Shown: piece after piece, positions 8,493 through 16,689 of the stretch
Layout: each line of letters begins with the position of its first letter
How positions within the stretch are numbered: position 1 is the stretch's first letter
Program-made: the position numbers and the translations under genes
The notes under the pieces: generated by a model
The model's database searches: none
The model's input: only the letters and a program-made list of their open reading frames with translations
Told to the model about the DNA's origin: nothing
DNA from: Deltaproteobacteria bacterium
GTDB taxonomy: Bacteria; Myxococcota; Myxococcia; Myxococcales; 40CM-4-68-19
Direction: 5' to 3'
DNA: 54,404 nt
Assembly: GCA_005879535.1 (NCBI GenBank)
Contig: VBKI01000080.1
Span: forward strand, 1 to 54,404

Positions 8493-8568
8493 GCACGACG
8501 TGTGACGCGCCCGGCTGCTGGATGTCAACGCCTCGCTGCTGCCTCCCCCGTGAAACGCGGCGTGCGGT

Positions 8569-9054
8569 GTGGACCTGCTTTCCCGTCCCTGCCCCCACCC
8601 GCAGGAAGTTGCGCCACCTCGGGTGTTGCGCGTCAATGCAGGGGTGCCAAATGCGCCGCAACTCCACGCGGATCAGGAAGCCGTGGTCGTCGAGGACGAT
8701 CCGGACGCGCGGCGGCTGGTCGCGACGTGCCTGCGCCGGCTCGGGCTGCGCGTGCATGAGGCGGCCAGCGGCGCCGAGGCGCAAGTCCTGCTCGAGCGGG
8801 CGATCCCGGACCTGATCTGCCTCGATCTGCGTCTTCCGGACGCGAGCGGCCTGACCCTGTGCGAGCACATCCGGGCCACGCCGCGGCTGCGCGACGTCCC
8901 GGTCGTGGTCATCACCGCGCTGACGCGGCCGATCGACCGGGCGCAGGCGGAAGTGGCCGGCGCCGACGAATACATGACCAAGCCCTTCCGCGCCGACGTC
9001 CTGGTCGATTCCGTCCGCGAATTGATCGCTCTTTCGGCGGTCGCTCCGAGCTGA
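8569..9054 (+). CDS. Orphan single-domain response regulator
   Basis: Receiver domain only: acidic pocket VEDDPD, phospho-acceptor D86 in ICLDLRLPDASG, and K138 in EYMTKPFRAD (numbering from GTG 8569). The domain begins near residue 37, so the true start may be GTG 8623 or GTG 8644; none has a convincing ribosome site. No kinase is adjacent, so the partner must be encoded elsewhere. Transcribed divergently from the HTH regulator. Confidence 0.85.
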   Translation: MDLLSRPCPHPQEVAPPRVLRVNAGVPNAPQLHADQEAVVVEDDPDARRLVATCLRRLGLRVHEAASGAEAQVLLERAIPDLICLDLRLPDASGLTLCEHIRATPRLRDVPVVVITALTRPIDRAQAEVAGADEYMTKPFRADVLVDSVRELIALSAVAPS

Positions 9055-9060
9055 CTCAGG

Positions 9061-9088
9061 CCCGCAGCGCGCGGACGCGCTCCGCGGG
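9061..9088 (+). terminator. GC hairpin after the orphan receiver gene
   Basis: CCCGCAGCGCG (9061-9071), loop CGGA, then CGCGCT-CC-GCGGG pairs as an 11-bp stem with a 2-base bulge, 6 bases after the stop codon. There is no T-tract, so termination strength is uncertain; it may only protect the mRNA 3' end. Confidence 0.4.
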
Positions 9089-9156
9089 CGCCTGCCCCAC
9101 CTCCTTCCTGGCGGCCGCTTCGGGCGCGCTCCCGGCCCGATGCGCAATCTTCCCGG

Positions 9157-9414
9157 ATGGCGGACATCAAGAATCGCGGCGTGAACCAGGGACAACCGGG
9201 CGGAGCGCCCATCGGAAGCAGGCAGGGCGGAGCGCCGGATCGCGAAAACGAGACCGATCTCAACGAGACCGGGCGGCCGCATCGTTCGCGTACGGAGCGG
9301 GACGAACTGTCGCGCAATCCGGACCTGAACCAGGCCGACAATTCGCGCGGCTCGCAGGATCAGACGCAGGGATCGCAGACGGGAAACGACATCGACCTGA
9401 TTCCGGAACCCTGA
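9157..9414 (+). CDS. Small disordered hydrophilic protein
   Basis: 85 aa, almost without hydrophobic residues, rich in Asn, Gln, Gly, Asp, Arg and Ser (for example NQGQPGGAPIGSRQGGAP and SRGSQDQTQGSQTGN), with no Cys or Trp. No family recognised. The composition resembles hydrophilin-like or stress-associated disordered proteins, which would fit the KGG proteins elsewhere in the window, but this is only compositional. No clear ribosome site. Confidence 0.6.
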   Translation: MADIKNRGVNQGQPGGAPIGSRQGGAPDRENETDLNETGRPHRSRTERDELSRNPDLNQADNSRGSQDQTQGSQTGNDIDLIPEP

Positions 9415-9452
9415 TATCCGCGAGGGTTCTGGACAAACCAGGCCCCCTCGAA

Positions 9453-9611
9453 TTGCCGTTTCCGGACAGCCTCTGCCACCGCTGCGCTGCGCCGCCGCGC
9501 TACATCCGCACGCGCACGAGCGTCTTCATCTTCTGCCCCCTGGTTCCTGAGCGATACCCGCGCCAGCCGGTGCGCGAGTGCGCCTGGTTCCGGCCGAAAG
9601 CCGACACCTGA
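9453..9611 (+). CDS. Small four-cysteine (zinc-ribbon-like) protein, about 52 aa
   Basis: A short frame with CHRC near the N-terminus, then TRTSVFIFC, ERYPRQPVRECAWF and a stop at 9609-9611. The pattern CxxC, then SVF-x-x-C, then YP-x-QPV-x-x-C-x-F is one I recognise from short uncharacterised bacterial proteins; the four cysteines could hold one zinc. TTG 9453 is proposed as start because the conserved part begins 8 residues later; the frame is open farther upstream, so the start is uncertain. Convergent with the next gene. Confidence 0.6.
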   Translation: MPFPDSLCHRCAAPPRYIRTRTSVFIFCPLVPERYPRQPVRECAWFRPKADT

Positions 9612-9623
9612 TCCGCGAAGGCT

Positions 9624-9836
9624 CTACAGCCAGGTCTCGACCAGCGCCGGATCGTCCTCTGCTGCGCGGGGAACGCGGATCAAACCGCGGCGCGCAAGTG
9701 CTGCACGCGCATCGTGCAGGTTTTGGAAGAGCTGCCACTCCGCGGGAAGGAGACCATCGTCCTCGACCAGGACCTTGCGGACGGCACAGCCGTCCGGGTG
9801 ATCGACAGGATGGTCATAGACGCTCCAGATCTCCAC
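9624..9836 (-). CDS. Conserved hypothetical small protein (70 aa)
   Basis: Begins MEIWSVYDHPVDHPDG-AVRKVLVEDD and ends with GLIRVPRAAEDDPALVETWL. The pattern of an N-terminal WS-YDHP-D-P and a C-terminal DDP-LVE-WL occurs in short uncharacterised proteins with an alpha/beta look. No function is assigned. It follows lexA on the same strand, 39 bases downstream, so it may share its transcript. Confidence 0.62.
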   Translation of the reverse strand: MEIWSVYDHPVDHPDGCAVRKVLVEDDGLLPAEWQLFQNLHDARAALARRGLIRVPRAAEDDPALVETWL

Positions 9837-9875
9837 GGCACCACTGTAGGCGACCGCCCCGCGAGCGCCAGAAAA

Positions 9876-10556
9876 CTACTGCATCTTGCGGTAGACGCCG
9901 ACGACCACGCCGATGATCTGCGTCTCGCGGAAATCCTCCCTGCTGACGTAGATGGGCTTGAGGCGGGGGTTGGAGGGCTGGAACCGGACCCGATCGCCCT
10001 CGGGATAGAAGCGCTTGACCGTGGCCTCGTCCTCGATCATGGCGACGACGATCTCGCCAGCCCCGGCGTGAAGCTGCTTGCGCACGAAGATGTAATCGCC
10101 GTCGAAGATCCCGTCGCCGATCATCGAGTCGCCCGACACGCGCAGGGCAAAGACCTTCCTTCCCCCGTCGCCCAGCAGGACGCTGTCGATGCGCACGTGA
10201 TCGGTGATGTTCTCCTGGGCCAGGATGGGCTCGCCTGCGGCGACCTTGCCGACCACCGGGACCTCGACGACGTCGCCGTCGCCGACGGCGGAAAGCTCAC
10301 GCCGGGCAAGGCGGGGGAAGCGACCGGCCTGCGATCGGCCGCCCTCGATGACGCTGAGCGCGCGGCTCTTCAGCTCGCCCCGCAGCAGGTATCCCTTGCG
10401 CTCGAGGGCCTTGAGGTGGTCGTTCACGCCGTTCGTCGAGCGGATGCCGAAGTGCTCGCCGATCTCCCGGATGGTGGGCGGATAGCCCTGGTCCTGGATG
10501 CTCTTCTTGATGAAGGAGAGGATTTTTTCCTGGCGATCGGTCAGCGATTCCGTCAT
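9876..10556 (-). CDS. lexA: LexA repressor, SOS response
   Basis: Transcriptional repressor that self-cleaves when RecA filaments form. 226 aa. N-terminal winged HTH: LTDRQEKILSFIKKSI, then GYPPTIREIGEHFGIRSTNGVNDHLKAL (recognition helix about 39-52). Ala-Gly cleavage site A107-G108 in VAAGEP, catalytic S144 in SGDSMIGDGI and K181 in ATVKRFYPEG. ATG 10556 is chosen because the HTH starts right after it; the open frame farther upstream is a shadow of the lipoprotein gene. A candidate operator lies just upstream. Confidence 0.97.
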   Translation of the reverse strand: MTESLTDRQEKILSFIKKSIQDQGYPPTIREIGEHFGIRSTNGVNDHLKALERKGYLLRGELKSRALSVIEGGRSQAGRFPRLARRELSAVGDGDVVEVPVVGKVAAGEPILAQENITDHVRIDSVLLGDGGRKVFALRVSGDSMIGDGIFDGDYIFVRKQLHAGAGEIVVAMIEDEATVKRFYPEGDRVRFQPSNPRLKPIYVSREDFRETQIIGVVVGVYRKMQ

Positions 10557-10567
10557 GGCCCGCGCAC

Positions 10568-10595
10568 GGTACTGAACATGTGCACCACTGGTCAA
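10568..10595 (-). promoter_or_regulatory. Candidate lexA promoter/SOS operator
   Basis: On the minus strand a -35-like TTGACC (10595-10590) is followed by TGGTGCACATGTTCAGT (ending at 10573). The GTTCAG half matches the 3' half of the Myxococcus xanthus LexA-box consensus as I remember it, with about 12 of 17 positions agreeing. On the plus strand the same site reads GAACATGTGCAC, close to a GAAC-N4-GTTC box with two mismatches. Autoregulation of lexA is usual. Confidence 0.4.
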
Positions 10596-10606
10596 GTTTT
10601 CAGCCC

Positions 10607-13222
10607 TCAGGGGGCGACGCGGTACACGCGCACGGGTCCGGTGTCCGGGCGGGCGGCGATGTAGAGGAACTCCTTGCTGCTCATGGAAAGCCCATGCGCG
10701 TCGACGATGTGGGTCAAGCCGGCTCCCAGCCCGGCCGGAGCGACGAGCGTGAAATCCGGGATCTGCGAGGGCGTCGGATCCGTGGACCCGTAGATCCGGA
10801 TGCCGCCCGGAGAGTCGTAGCCGACGTAGACGTGCTGGGAGGTCGCAACCAGCAACGATACCGTCGTGAGCGTGCCGATGTTCATCTGCGACAGCTGGGG
10901 ATCGCCGGACGAGTTGCGGGCGATGAGGCTCCAATCGGAAGGACCGCACACGTTGGAACTGGGATTGCAGCCCCAGAGTTGCGGGCCCGCTGTGGTGTTC
11001 CGCGCCAGGTAGAGCCTTCCTCCGGAGGCGGTCATCTGCGGGATCGCCTTGTCGGAGGGAACGAAGTCGGAGGACTTGCCGACCGGCGTCACGACGACGG
11101 GCGATTTCGCCGTCCATTCCGGGTTGGTCGGCGCGCACGCGACCCACGTCGATCCGTTGTACCGCGAGCAGCCGCCGCCGTTGAAAGACCCATCGTTCGC
11201 GGCGTAAAGCCAGCCGCTGAACGCGATCATGGAGTCGATCATGCCGGTGCTGATCGACTTGAGCGCTTGCGGCGTGGGCACGATCGCGAGCGAGGGATTG
11301 AGGGGCTGCGTCGAGTCCGTCGGAAGACCGGTCATCTTCAGGAGGACGGGACTTCCCGAGCCGCCCCCGTCTACGAAGCCGACGTACAAGGCGGTTCCCA
11401 GCGCCGCGACAGCCGTCGTCCCGCGCGTCCCTCCGCCCGCATTCACAGCGACGAACGGGAACTGCGGCGTGGTTCCGGTATCGGTCGTCAGGTAGATGTG
11501 CTTGAGCAGGCTGCTCTGGCGCGCGCCGGCAGCGAAGAGCCATTCTCTTCCGCTCAGGACCACGGAACTGAAGAGACCGCGACCGTCCTCGTCGTCCGGT
11601 CCGCACTCCAGGGTGTCCGGCGTGCACCCGAGTGAACCGAGCGAGGGAAAGGCCGTCGGCGTCGGCGAGACGGAGTTCTTGATGTTCCCGAAATCGGTTT
11701 CGAATCCGAACCGCACGGTTTCCGTCGCCGTGCCGTCATACTTCATCCGCACCGCGGTCGCGCCGTCGCCGCTGGGGCCGAGATAGACGCGGCCGGCGTA
11801 GGAGAAAACGTAGGCGAAGGAGGAGCCGTCGGCGAACGGGTCGGACGAGACCGGCACGGCATCGCCGATCTGCGTGGCGCCGCTCGCGCTCGCCGTGACC
11901 GGGTTGCCGGATCGCGCGTCGGTCCCGGTAGCGGAGACGTCGAACTGCACGTCTCCGCGCGCGGAAGCCGTATACGTCCAGCTGAACATGACGGTTTGTC
12001 CCGCCAGAACGTCGGCAGCGGACGGAGGCGTCGACTGCAGCGTCACCCCGCCAGTTCCCGATACCGCGATCGAAGGCTGCACCGAGAGGGCGTCGACGAT
12101 CCCGGGGTTGTCGAGCTGCAGCGAGACCGTGAACGTCTCGTTGGGCAGCGCGCCGGGAGGAATCGACAGCGAGGGAATGAGCAGGGCGACGGCCCTGAAG
12201 ATGATGACGGTCCACTGCATCGGACCGACGGACACCGCCGCTCCGCCGGTCGAGTCTGTTCCGGCGCCAGAGGATCCGAGCGTTGCCGTTCCTTCGTCCG
12301 TCCCTTGAACGGTCCAGACGAGCTTCCGGGTCGCGCCCGCGGGGATGTCCTGCGGATCGGGCGGCGAGACGACGGTGACGAAGGCGGGCGCGGTGAGGGG
12401 ATCGAATTGCACGGCGAGCGCGTCCGAACCGCCGTCGTTCATGATGTCGGCGGAGATGTCGAAGGTCGGACCGGCGGGTTGGCTGGGAGGCGCGGTTAGC
12501 GAAACGATCGTCAGGTGGGCCGGGGTGACGACGCGCACCGACGCGTTCGCCTCGGCGCTGACGATGCTGTGGTCGACCTCGTCCGTGCCGGCGAACGGGA
12601 GCGTCAGGTCGAGGACTCCGGGCGCGCTCGCCTGCGCGTGCCAGGTGAAGGGGTGGGACGCGCCTCCCTGGATGTCGACGGTTTCGGGCGGCGGCTGCAG
12701 CGTAGCCGGCGGTCCGGAGACGATCGCGGGGCCCGCGCTGACGGCGAGCGCCGACATCCCGCCCGGGTTCGAAACGGTCACGTTGACCGTCACGTCGTCG
12801 CCGACGAGAACGCGCGCCGGAGCACTGGCCGTCGCAGCGAGCGAGGCGGGCTGGGCGGCGTCTACCTGGAAGACGCCATCGATGGAGCCACGGCCGTACG
12901 GCCCTTCCAGCGACAGGCCGTACATGCCGGGCGCCAGGGCGCCGGGGACGGTCGCGGAGATGGTGTGCGTATCCACCCAGCGCACGTCGCGGAGCTCCAC
13001 GGCGCCGAGGAATGCACGGAAACCGGCATCGACTTCGATCCGGCTTCCGCTGCCGAGCTGCTGCGCCACCGAAGGTGTGAACCCGTCGCCGTGGAGCAGC
13101 ACCGGGGTATCGCGGCCGGCGTAGGCCGCGGGTGGGTCCACCGCGGACGGTGCGGGCGGAGACGGCGAGGCGGAGATGCGCGTGCAGGCGGCCGCGAGGA
13201 ACAGGGCGCTAGCGCGTCTCAA
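10607..13222 (-). CDS. Surface lipoprotein with IPT/TIG and repeated CARDB-like domains
   Basis: 871 aa. The N-terminus is MRRASALFLAAAC, a short lipoprotein-type signal with candidate lipid Cys13 (AAAC is a non-ideal lipobox). Residues about 27-125 form an IPT/TIG-like domain (TPVLLHGDGFTPSVAQQL to YGRGSIDGVFQV). Three or four related Ig-like units follow, each with a VNVTVSNPGG / ISADIMNDGGSDALAV / VSLQLDNPGIVDALSV signature as in CARDB or NPCBM-associated folds. From about residue 470, repeated VYLG / LYVGF / LYLARNT strands suggest a propeller. No catalytic motif seen. It overlaps the upstream Ig/beta-barrel gene by 14 bases and ends the six-gene operon. Confidence 0.82.
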   Translation of the reverse strand: MRRASALFLAAACTRISASPSPPAPSAVDPPAAYAGRDTPVLLHGDGFTPSVAQQLGSGSRIEVDAGFRAFLGAVELRDVRWVDTHTISATVPGALAPGMYGLSLEGPYGRGSIDGVFQVDAAQPASLAATASAPARVLVGDDVTVNVTVSNPGGMSALAVSAGPAIVSGPPATLQPPPETVDIQGGASHPFTWHAQASAPGVLDLTLPFAGTDEVDHSIVSAEANASVRVVTPAHLTIVSLTAPPSQPAGPTFDISADIMNDGGSDALAVQFDPLTAPAFVTVVSPPDPQDIPAGATRKLVWTVQGTDEGTATLGSSGAGTDSTGGAAVSVGPMQWTVIIFRAVALLIPSLSIPPGALPNETFTVSLQLDNPGIVDALSVQPSIAVSGTGGVTLQSTPPSAADVLAGQTVMFSWTYTASARGDVQFDVSATGTDARSGNPVTASASGATQIGDAVPVSSDPFADGSSFAYVFSYAGRVYLGPSGDGATAVRMKYDGTATETVRFGFETDFGNIKNSVSPTPTAFPSLGSLGCTPDTLECGPDDEDGRGLFSSVVLSGREWLFAAGARQSSLLKHIYLTTDTGTTPQFPFVAVNAGGGTRGTTAVAALGTALYVGFVDGGGSGSPVLLKMTGLPTDSTQPLNPSLAIVPTPQALKSISTGMIDSMIAFSGWLYAANDGSFNGGGCSRYNGSTWVACAPTNPEWTAKSPVVVTPVGKSSDFVPSDKAIPQMTASGGRLYLARNTTAGPQLWGCNPSSNVCGPSDWSLIARNSSGDPQLSQMNIGTLTTVSLLVATSQHVYVGYDSPGGIRIYGSTDPTPSQIPDFTLVAPAGLGAGLTHIVDAHGLSMSSKEFLYIAARPDTGPVRVYRVAP

Positions 13223-15032
13223 GGCGCACCCCCGCGAAGAGCGACACTGTCCGCAGCGGACCGGAGAGGATCGACAGGCCGGGGCTCGTGATCCAGCCTG
13301 CCCGGGCTTCGAGGAACGGGATGAGCCGACCCATCCGGCGTTCCGCGCCGACGGCGGCGTGCAAGCCCGGAGCGAAGGCGAATCCGCGGCGGGTACCGGC
13401 GTCGGCTACCCTGACGCGTGTCCAGTAGGCGGCGGCCGAAGGTCCTCCGCCGACCCAGATCGCGTTCTCTTCGCCGAGCTGCCGTCGCCACGAGGCCGTC
13501 AGGTGCAGCAGCACGAGATCCAGGGAGGAATCGGCGGCCAGGTTCGTCCCGCCGGCGCTCACCAGATCCGACTGGCTGCGATGCGCGTAGTCCAGCTCGG
13601 CGGCCAGCTGCAGCTGCGGGCCCAGCCGGTCGGTTCGCAGCGCCGCCGCCACCCCGATCAACGGGGTCGAGAATCCCGAGAAATTGGAGAACATCCCCAC
13701 CTTCGCGCTCACGGCGCCGGAAGTGAGATTCGGGATCAGCGTCACTTGCGCCCGGCCGACGGTGGGGCCGACGCGCAACGCGAGCTCCGTCTCGGCCGGC
13801 GCGCGCAGCAGCGGCGGCACGTAGCTCGCGTACAGCGTCCCGTCGCGCTCTTCGAGCTCGGCGTGTCCCTGGCCTGCGGACAGCTCCGACTGCACTCCCG
13901 AGACGGAATTTCCGTACTTGTCGCGGAGGTGGACGGCAAGCCGCAGCGCGGTCAAACCGTCAGCGACGATGGCCTCGTTGGGGCGATCGAACGAGATCGA
14001 CTCCAAAGGGCCGGGGACGAGGGGAAGCGTCCGCGCCACCGATGCCCCGGCGCCGCGCGCACGCACTTCCACCGCCTTGCGCTCGCCGAACGCGGGCTCC
14101 AGCGACAGCGAAAGATCCCACTCCCCGGGTGCCGATGCGGTCGCGGTCAGCTGGCCGGCACTCGTTTCGAACGCGACGTCTTCGCCCGGTGGATTCCCCG
14201 CTGCGTCACGCGCGCTCACGTGGAGGTGCGCGCGCGGATCGTCGGCGCGGATCCGCTCGCGATCGGCGGAGATGGCGATGCGGGATGCGGGCCCTCCTCC
14301 GAGGATGAGCGCGGCCTCGGCGACGAAACCGGGCGCATCGTCGAGGGCGGCGCTGACGCGGACGTCCCCTGGCGCCCCGGCAGCCAGCGAGAGCCATGCC
14401 TCGTAGAGTCCGGATGCGCGCTCGCGGAGTGCCGAGAGATCGCCCCGCGTCGCGCGCAACCTCACCGCCGCTCCCGAGCGGGGCGCACCCTGCGGATTCA
14501 CCACCACCACGTAGACGATGGCGGTCTGGGCACGGTCCGCGGTGAGGGTGGTCTGGCCGAAGGCAATATGGATGGTGCGCGAGGGCGGCACGCGCAGGGG
14601 AATGATGCGCTTTCCGTGGTGCGCTTCGTACACGCCGGGTGGCACGACGACGGGGACGACCGCGTTTCCATGCGCATCCGCGACCACCGGCCCGAACGTC
14701 TGCGAGCCGATGTCGACGCTGATCCGCCCGCGCGGCCGCGTCTTGACCACGGCGTCTCCTTCAGCCCACAGCGGGATCGCCAGCCACGCCACTTCACCGC
14801 CGGCCGCCGCCGTCAAGATCGCCACCTGCGGAATCGCGTCGTCCGGCGGCACGTACTGCGCTTCCCAGATGCCATCCCGGGCGCGATGCAGGCCCTCGAT
14901 CGTTCCCACGCTGGCGGCGATTGCGGGCTTTGCGTCCGCCTGCACCCGCACCGCCGCGCGCGCGTCGCTGCCGAGCCTCATCAACGAGGGCTCCACTGAG
15001 AGCGCCAGGGCGAGGAGGGCCGCTCCCGTCAC
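13209..15032 (-). CDS. Ig-like (Big_1/invasin-type) repeat protein with C-terminal outer-membrane barrel-like region
   Basis: 607 aa from GTG 15032, which overlaps the stop of the fecR-like gene (GTGA). A short hydrophobic leader VTGAALLALALS serves as signal. At least three Ig-like modules of the invasin type follow: NPQGAPRSGAAVRLRATRGDLS, DAAGNPPGEDVAFETSAGQL, RDKYGNSVSGVQSELSAGQG. The last about 170 residues alternate polar and hydrophobic strands (AKVGMFSNFSGF, LQLAAELDYAHRS, LVLLHLTASWRRQL) and end VSLFAGVRLETR, consistent with a small outer-membrane barrel anchor. The longer open frame upstream is a shadow. Likely displays Ig domains in the periplasm or at the surface. Confidence 0.82.
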   Translation of the reverse strand: MTGAALLALALSVEPSLMRLGSDARAAVRVQADAKPAIAASVGTIEGLHRARDGIWEAQYVPPDDAIPQVAILTAAAGGEVAWLAIPLWAEGDAVVKTRPRGRISVDIGSQTFGPVVADAHGNAVVPVVVPPGVYEAHHGKRIIPLRVPPSRTIHIAFGQTTLTADRAQTAIVYVVVVNPQGAPRSGAAVRLRATRGDLSALRERASGLYEAWLSLAAGAPGDVRVSAALDDAPGFVAEAALILGGGPASRIAISADRERIRADDPRAHLHVSARDAAGNPPGEDVAFETSAGQLTATASAPGEWDLSLSLEPAFGERKAVEVRARGAGASVARTLPLVPGPLESISFDRPNEAIVADGLTALRLAVHLRDKYGNSVSGVQSELSAGQGHAELEERDGTLYASYVPPLLRAPAETELALRVGPTVGRAQVTLIPNLTSGAVSAKVGMFSNFSGFSTPLIGVAAALRTDRLGPQLQLAAELDYAHRSQSDLVSAGGTNLAADSSLDLVLLHLTASWRRQLGEENAIWVGGGPSAAAYWTRVRVADAGTRRGFAFAPGLHAAVGAERRMGRLIPFLEARAGWITSPGLSILSGPLRTVSLFAGVRLETR

Positions 15033-15967
15033 GGTCCCTTCTTCCTCCAGCGGATGGCGAAGTCCTTGATGCGGGCCACGCTTCCGCCAGGCCCGCAGGG
15101 CACCATCTTCGTGGTTTCCCGTCCGCCGGCATCCCGGATGGAGACCACCACGCTGGTCTTGTCCGGTGCGGCAGGAACACGCACGCGGAAGCGTCCGTCC
15201 TCCGCCACTGCCGCCGGGGCGCCATCCACGAGGACTTCCGCTCCGGACGGCGAGGTCCCTTCGACTTCCGCGCACAATCCCTCGCGCTCCTGCGCAGCGG
15301 CGGCATCCGCCACCTTGAGCAGCAGCCGGGCGGCAATCGGCTCTGCTCCGGACGGCGGCTTTCCCGCGACGGCGATGGACTGCGTGCCGGCCCGGACCTC
15401 GATGGTCTTGCCGTGGGAGCTCAGGTTGACCGCGCCGGTCTCGGTCGCGATCGCTACGGCCGTGCCAGTGGAGAGGACGCCGAACCGCGCCCCTTGCGTC
15501 TCCGCCACCGCTCCGCCATCGGCGCTCTCGATGCGGAGCAGGCGGGCTCCGTCCGCCTGGTAGTCGACGGCGATGCGGCCGCGCGTCAGCTTGAACCGGT
15601 GCACTTTCTCGGTGATCTCGCGCACCGTCAGCTGCGTTCCCTCGGCGATGGTGAGGCGGCTGCGCGCGCCCAGTTGCAGGTCCGTCCGGCCACCGCGTCC
15701 GGTGCGGACCGAATCGTCGGCGCGCAGGCGCTGGCCGACGGCGAGGGCGGAAGTGCCGCCGGTCGGCGACAAGCGGACGACGTCGCCGGCCACCGCGACG
15801 ACGATGGCCTCGTCGACCTTCGGATCCTCCGCCGCGTGCGCCAGCGCCGCGCCGGCAGGAGGGCGATACAGCGTCCCGCGGAACACCAGCCAGGCGCTGC
15901 CGAGCAGGACGGCGAGAACGGCCGCCGCCTCGACGATCGTCCGGACGGGTCCGCGCCGCGCCATCAT
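15029..15967 (-). CDS. Membrane-anchored FecR-domain protein
   Basis: 312 aa. One transmembrane helix near residues 11-29 (VEAAAVLAVLLGSAWLVF) anchors a periplasmic FecR domain, residues about 50-200: VAVAGDVVRLSPTGG, LRADDSVRTGRGGRTDLQLG, SRLTIAEGTQLTVREI, KLTRGRIAVDYQADG. A second beta-rich part (about 235-300, VEGTSPSGAEVLVDGAPAAV) resembles a PEGA/Ig-like unit. No sigma factor is next to it; instead two histidine kinases are, so it may act as a structural or sensory scaffold rather than an anti-sigma protein. ATG 15967 overlaps the upstream stop. Confidence 0.85.
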   Translation of the reverse strand: MMARRGPVRTIVEAAAVLAVLLGSAWLVFRGTLYRPPAGAALAHAAEDPKVDEAIVVAVAGDVVRLSPTGGTSALAVGQRLRADDSVRTGRGGRTDLQLGARSRLTIAEGTQLTVREITEKVHRFKLTRGRIAVDYQADGARLLRIESADGGAVAETQGARFGVLSTGTAVAIATETGAVNLSSHGKTIEVRAGTQSIAVAGKPPSGAEPIAARLLLKVADAAAAQEREGLCAEVEGTSPSGAEVLVDGAPAAVAEDGRFRVRVPAAPDKTSVVVSIRDAGGRETTKMVPCGPGGSVARIKDFAIRWRKKGP

Positions 15968-16689
15968 CCCTCCGCCATCTCGATCGCGAATTCGGTGACC
16001 GCCCACGGCAGTCGCCGCGCCTCGCCCGGCTCCACGAGGCGCACGTCGCCGCCGGTCCGCTGCATCGCCTGCCGCGCGATGTGCAGCCCCAACCCCGTCC
16101 CGCGCCCCGGCGCTTTGGTGGTGAAGCGCGCGTCGAACACCCGCGCCGCGTGCTCCGGCGCGATTCCACATCCTTCGTCGCTGATCCGGACCTGCAGTGG
16201 ACCGCGGAGCACCCGGACGGCCACCCGGCGGTTGCCGCCTCCGGCGTCCTCGACGGCGTCCACGGCATTGACCAGCACGTTGATCAGCGCGTGCAGCAGC
16301 GCCGTCGTGGATCCGAGCGCGTGATGGGGGGCCTCGCGCTGCCACTCGAACCGCGGACCGAGACGCCGCACGCGCCACGCCACCAGATCGACGGCGCGCT
16401 GCACCACGCTCTCGACGGCAAATTTCGACGCTGCCGCGGGCTCCGGAGCGAAGAGCTGCTGATAGCTGCGGAACAGCTCCTCGAGCCGCACGACCTGCGT
16501 GGCCACCATCTGCCAGTCGTCCAGATCGGTGACCTCGGAGCCGACACGGCGGGAGATCAGCTCCAGTCCCGCCTTGATGCCGACCAGCGGATGGCGCATC
16601 TCGTGGATGAGGCCCGGCCCGAGGAGCTCTGCCTCCTCGATTCGCGCCCGCTCGCTCACGGCGGTCCCTGTCCGCTTGGGCCGGTTCAT
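15964..16689 (-). CDS. Small soluble histidine kinase
   Basis: 241 aa kinase core without a sensor domain. H29 lies in IHEMRHPLVGIKAGLELI; the HATPase region has ALINVLVNAVDAV, ISDEGCGIAPEHAARVFDARFTT and GRGTGLGLHIARQ. With no input domain it probably reads partners, such as the membrane kinase whose gene overlaps its start by 4 bases (16686-16689). It also overlaps the fecR-like gene at its end. Two kinases in one operon with one receiver suggests heterodimer or relay control. Confidence 0.93.
   Translation of the reverse strand: MNRPKRTGTAVSERARIEEAELLGPGLIHEMRHPLVGIKAGLELISRRVGSEVTDLDDWQMVATQVVRLEELFRSYQQLFAPEPAAASKFAVESVVQRAVDLVAWRVRRLGPRFEWQREAPHHALGSTTALLHALINVLVNAVDAVEDAGGGNRRVAVRVLRGPLQVRISDEGCGIAPEHAARVFDARFTTKAPGRGTGLGLHIARQAMQRTGGDVRLVEPGEARRLPWAVTEFAIEMAEG

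Noticed and set aside
15033-16268. Upstream part of a 1,019-codon frame on the minus strand ending at 13209
   Set aside because: This part overlaps the FecR and kinase genes out of frame; the real gene starts at GTG 15032.
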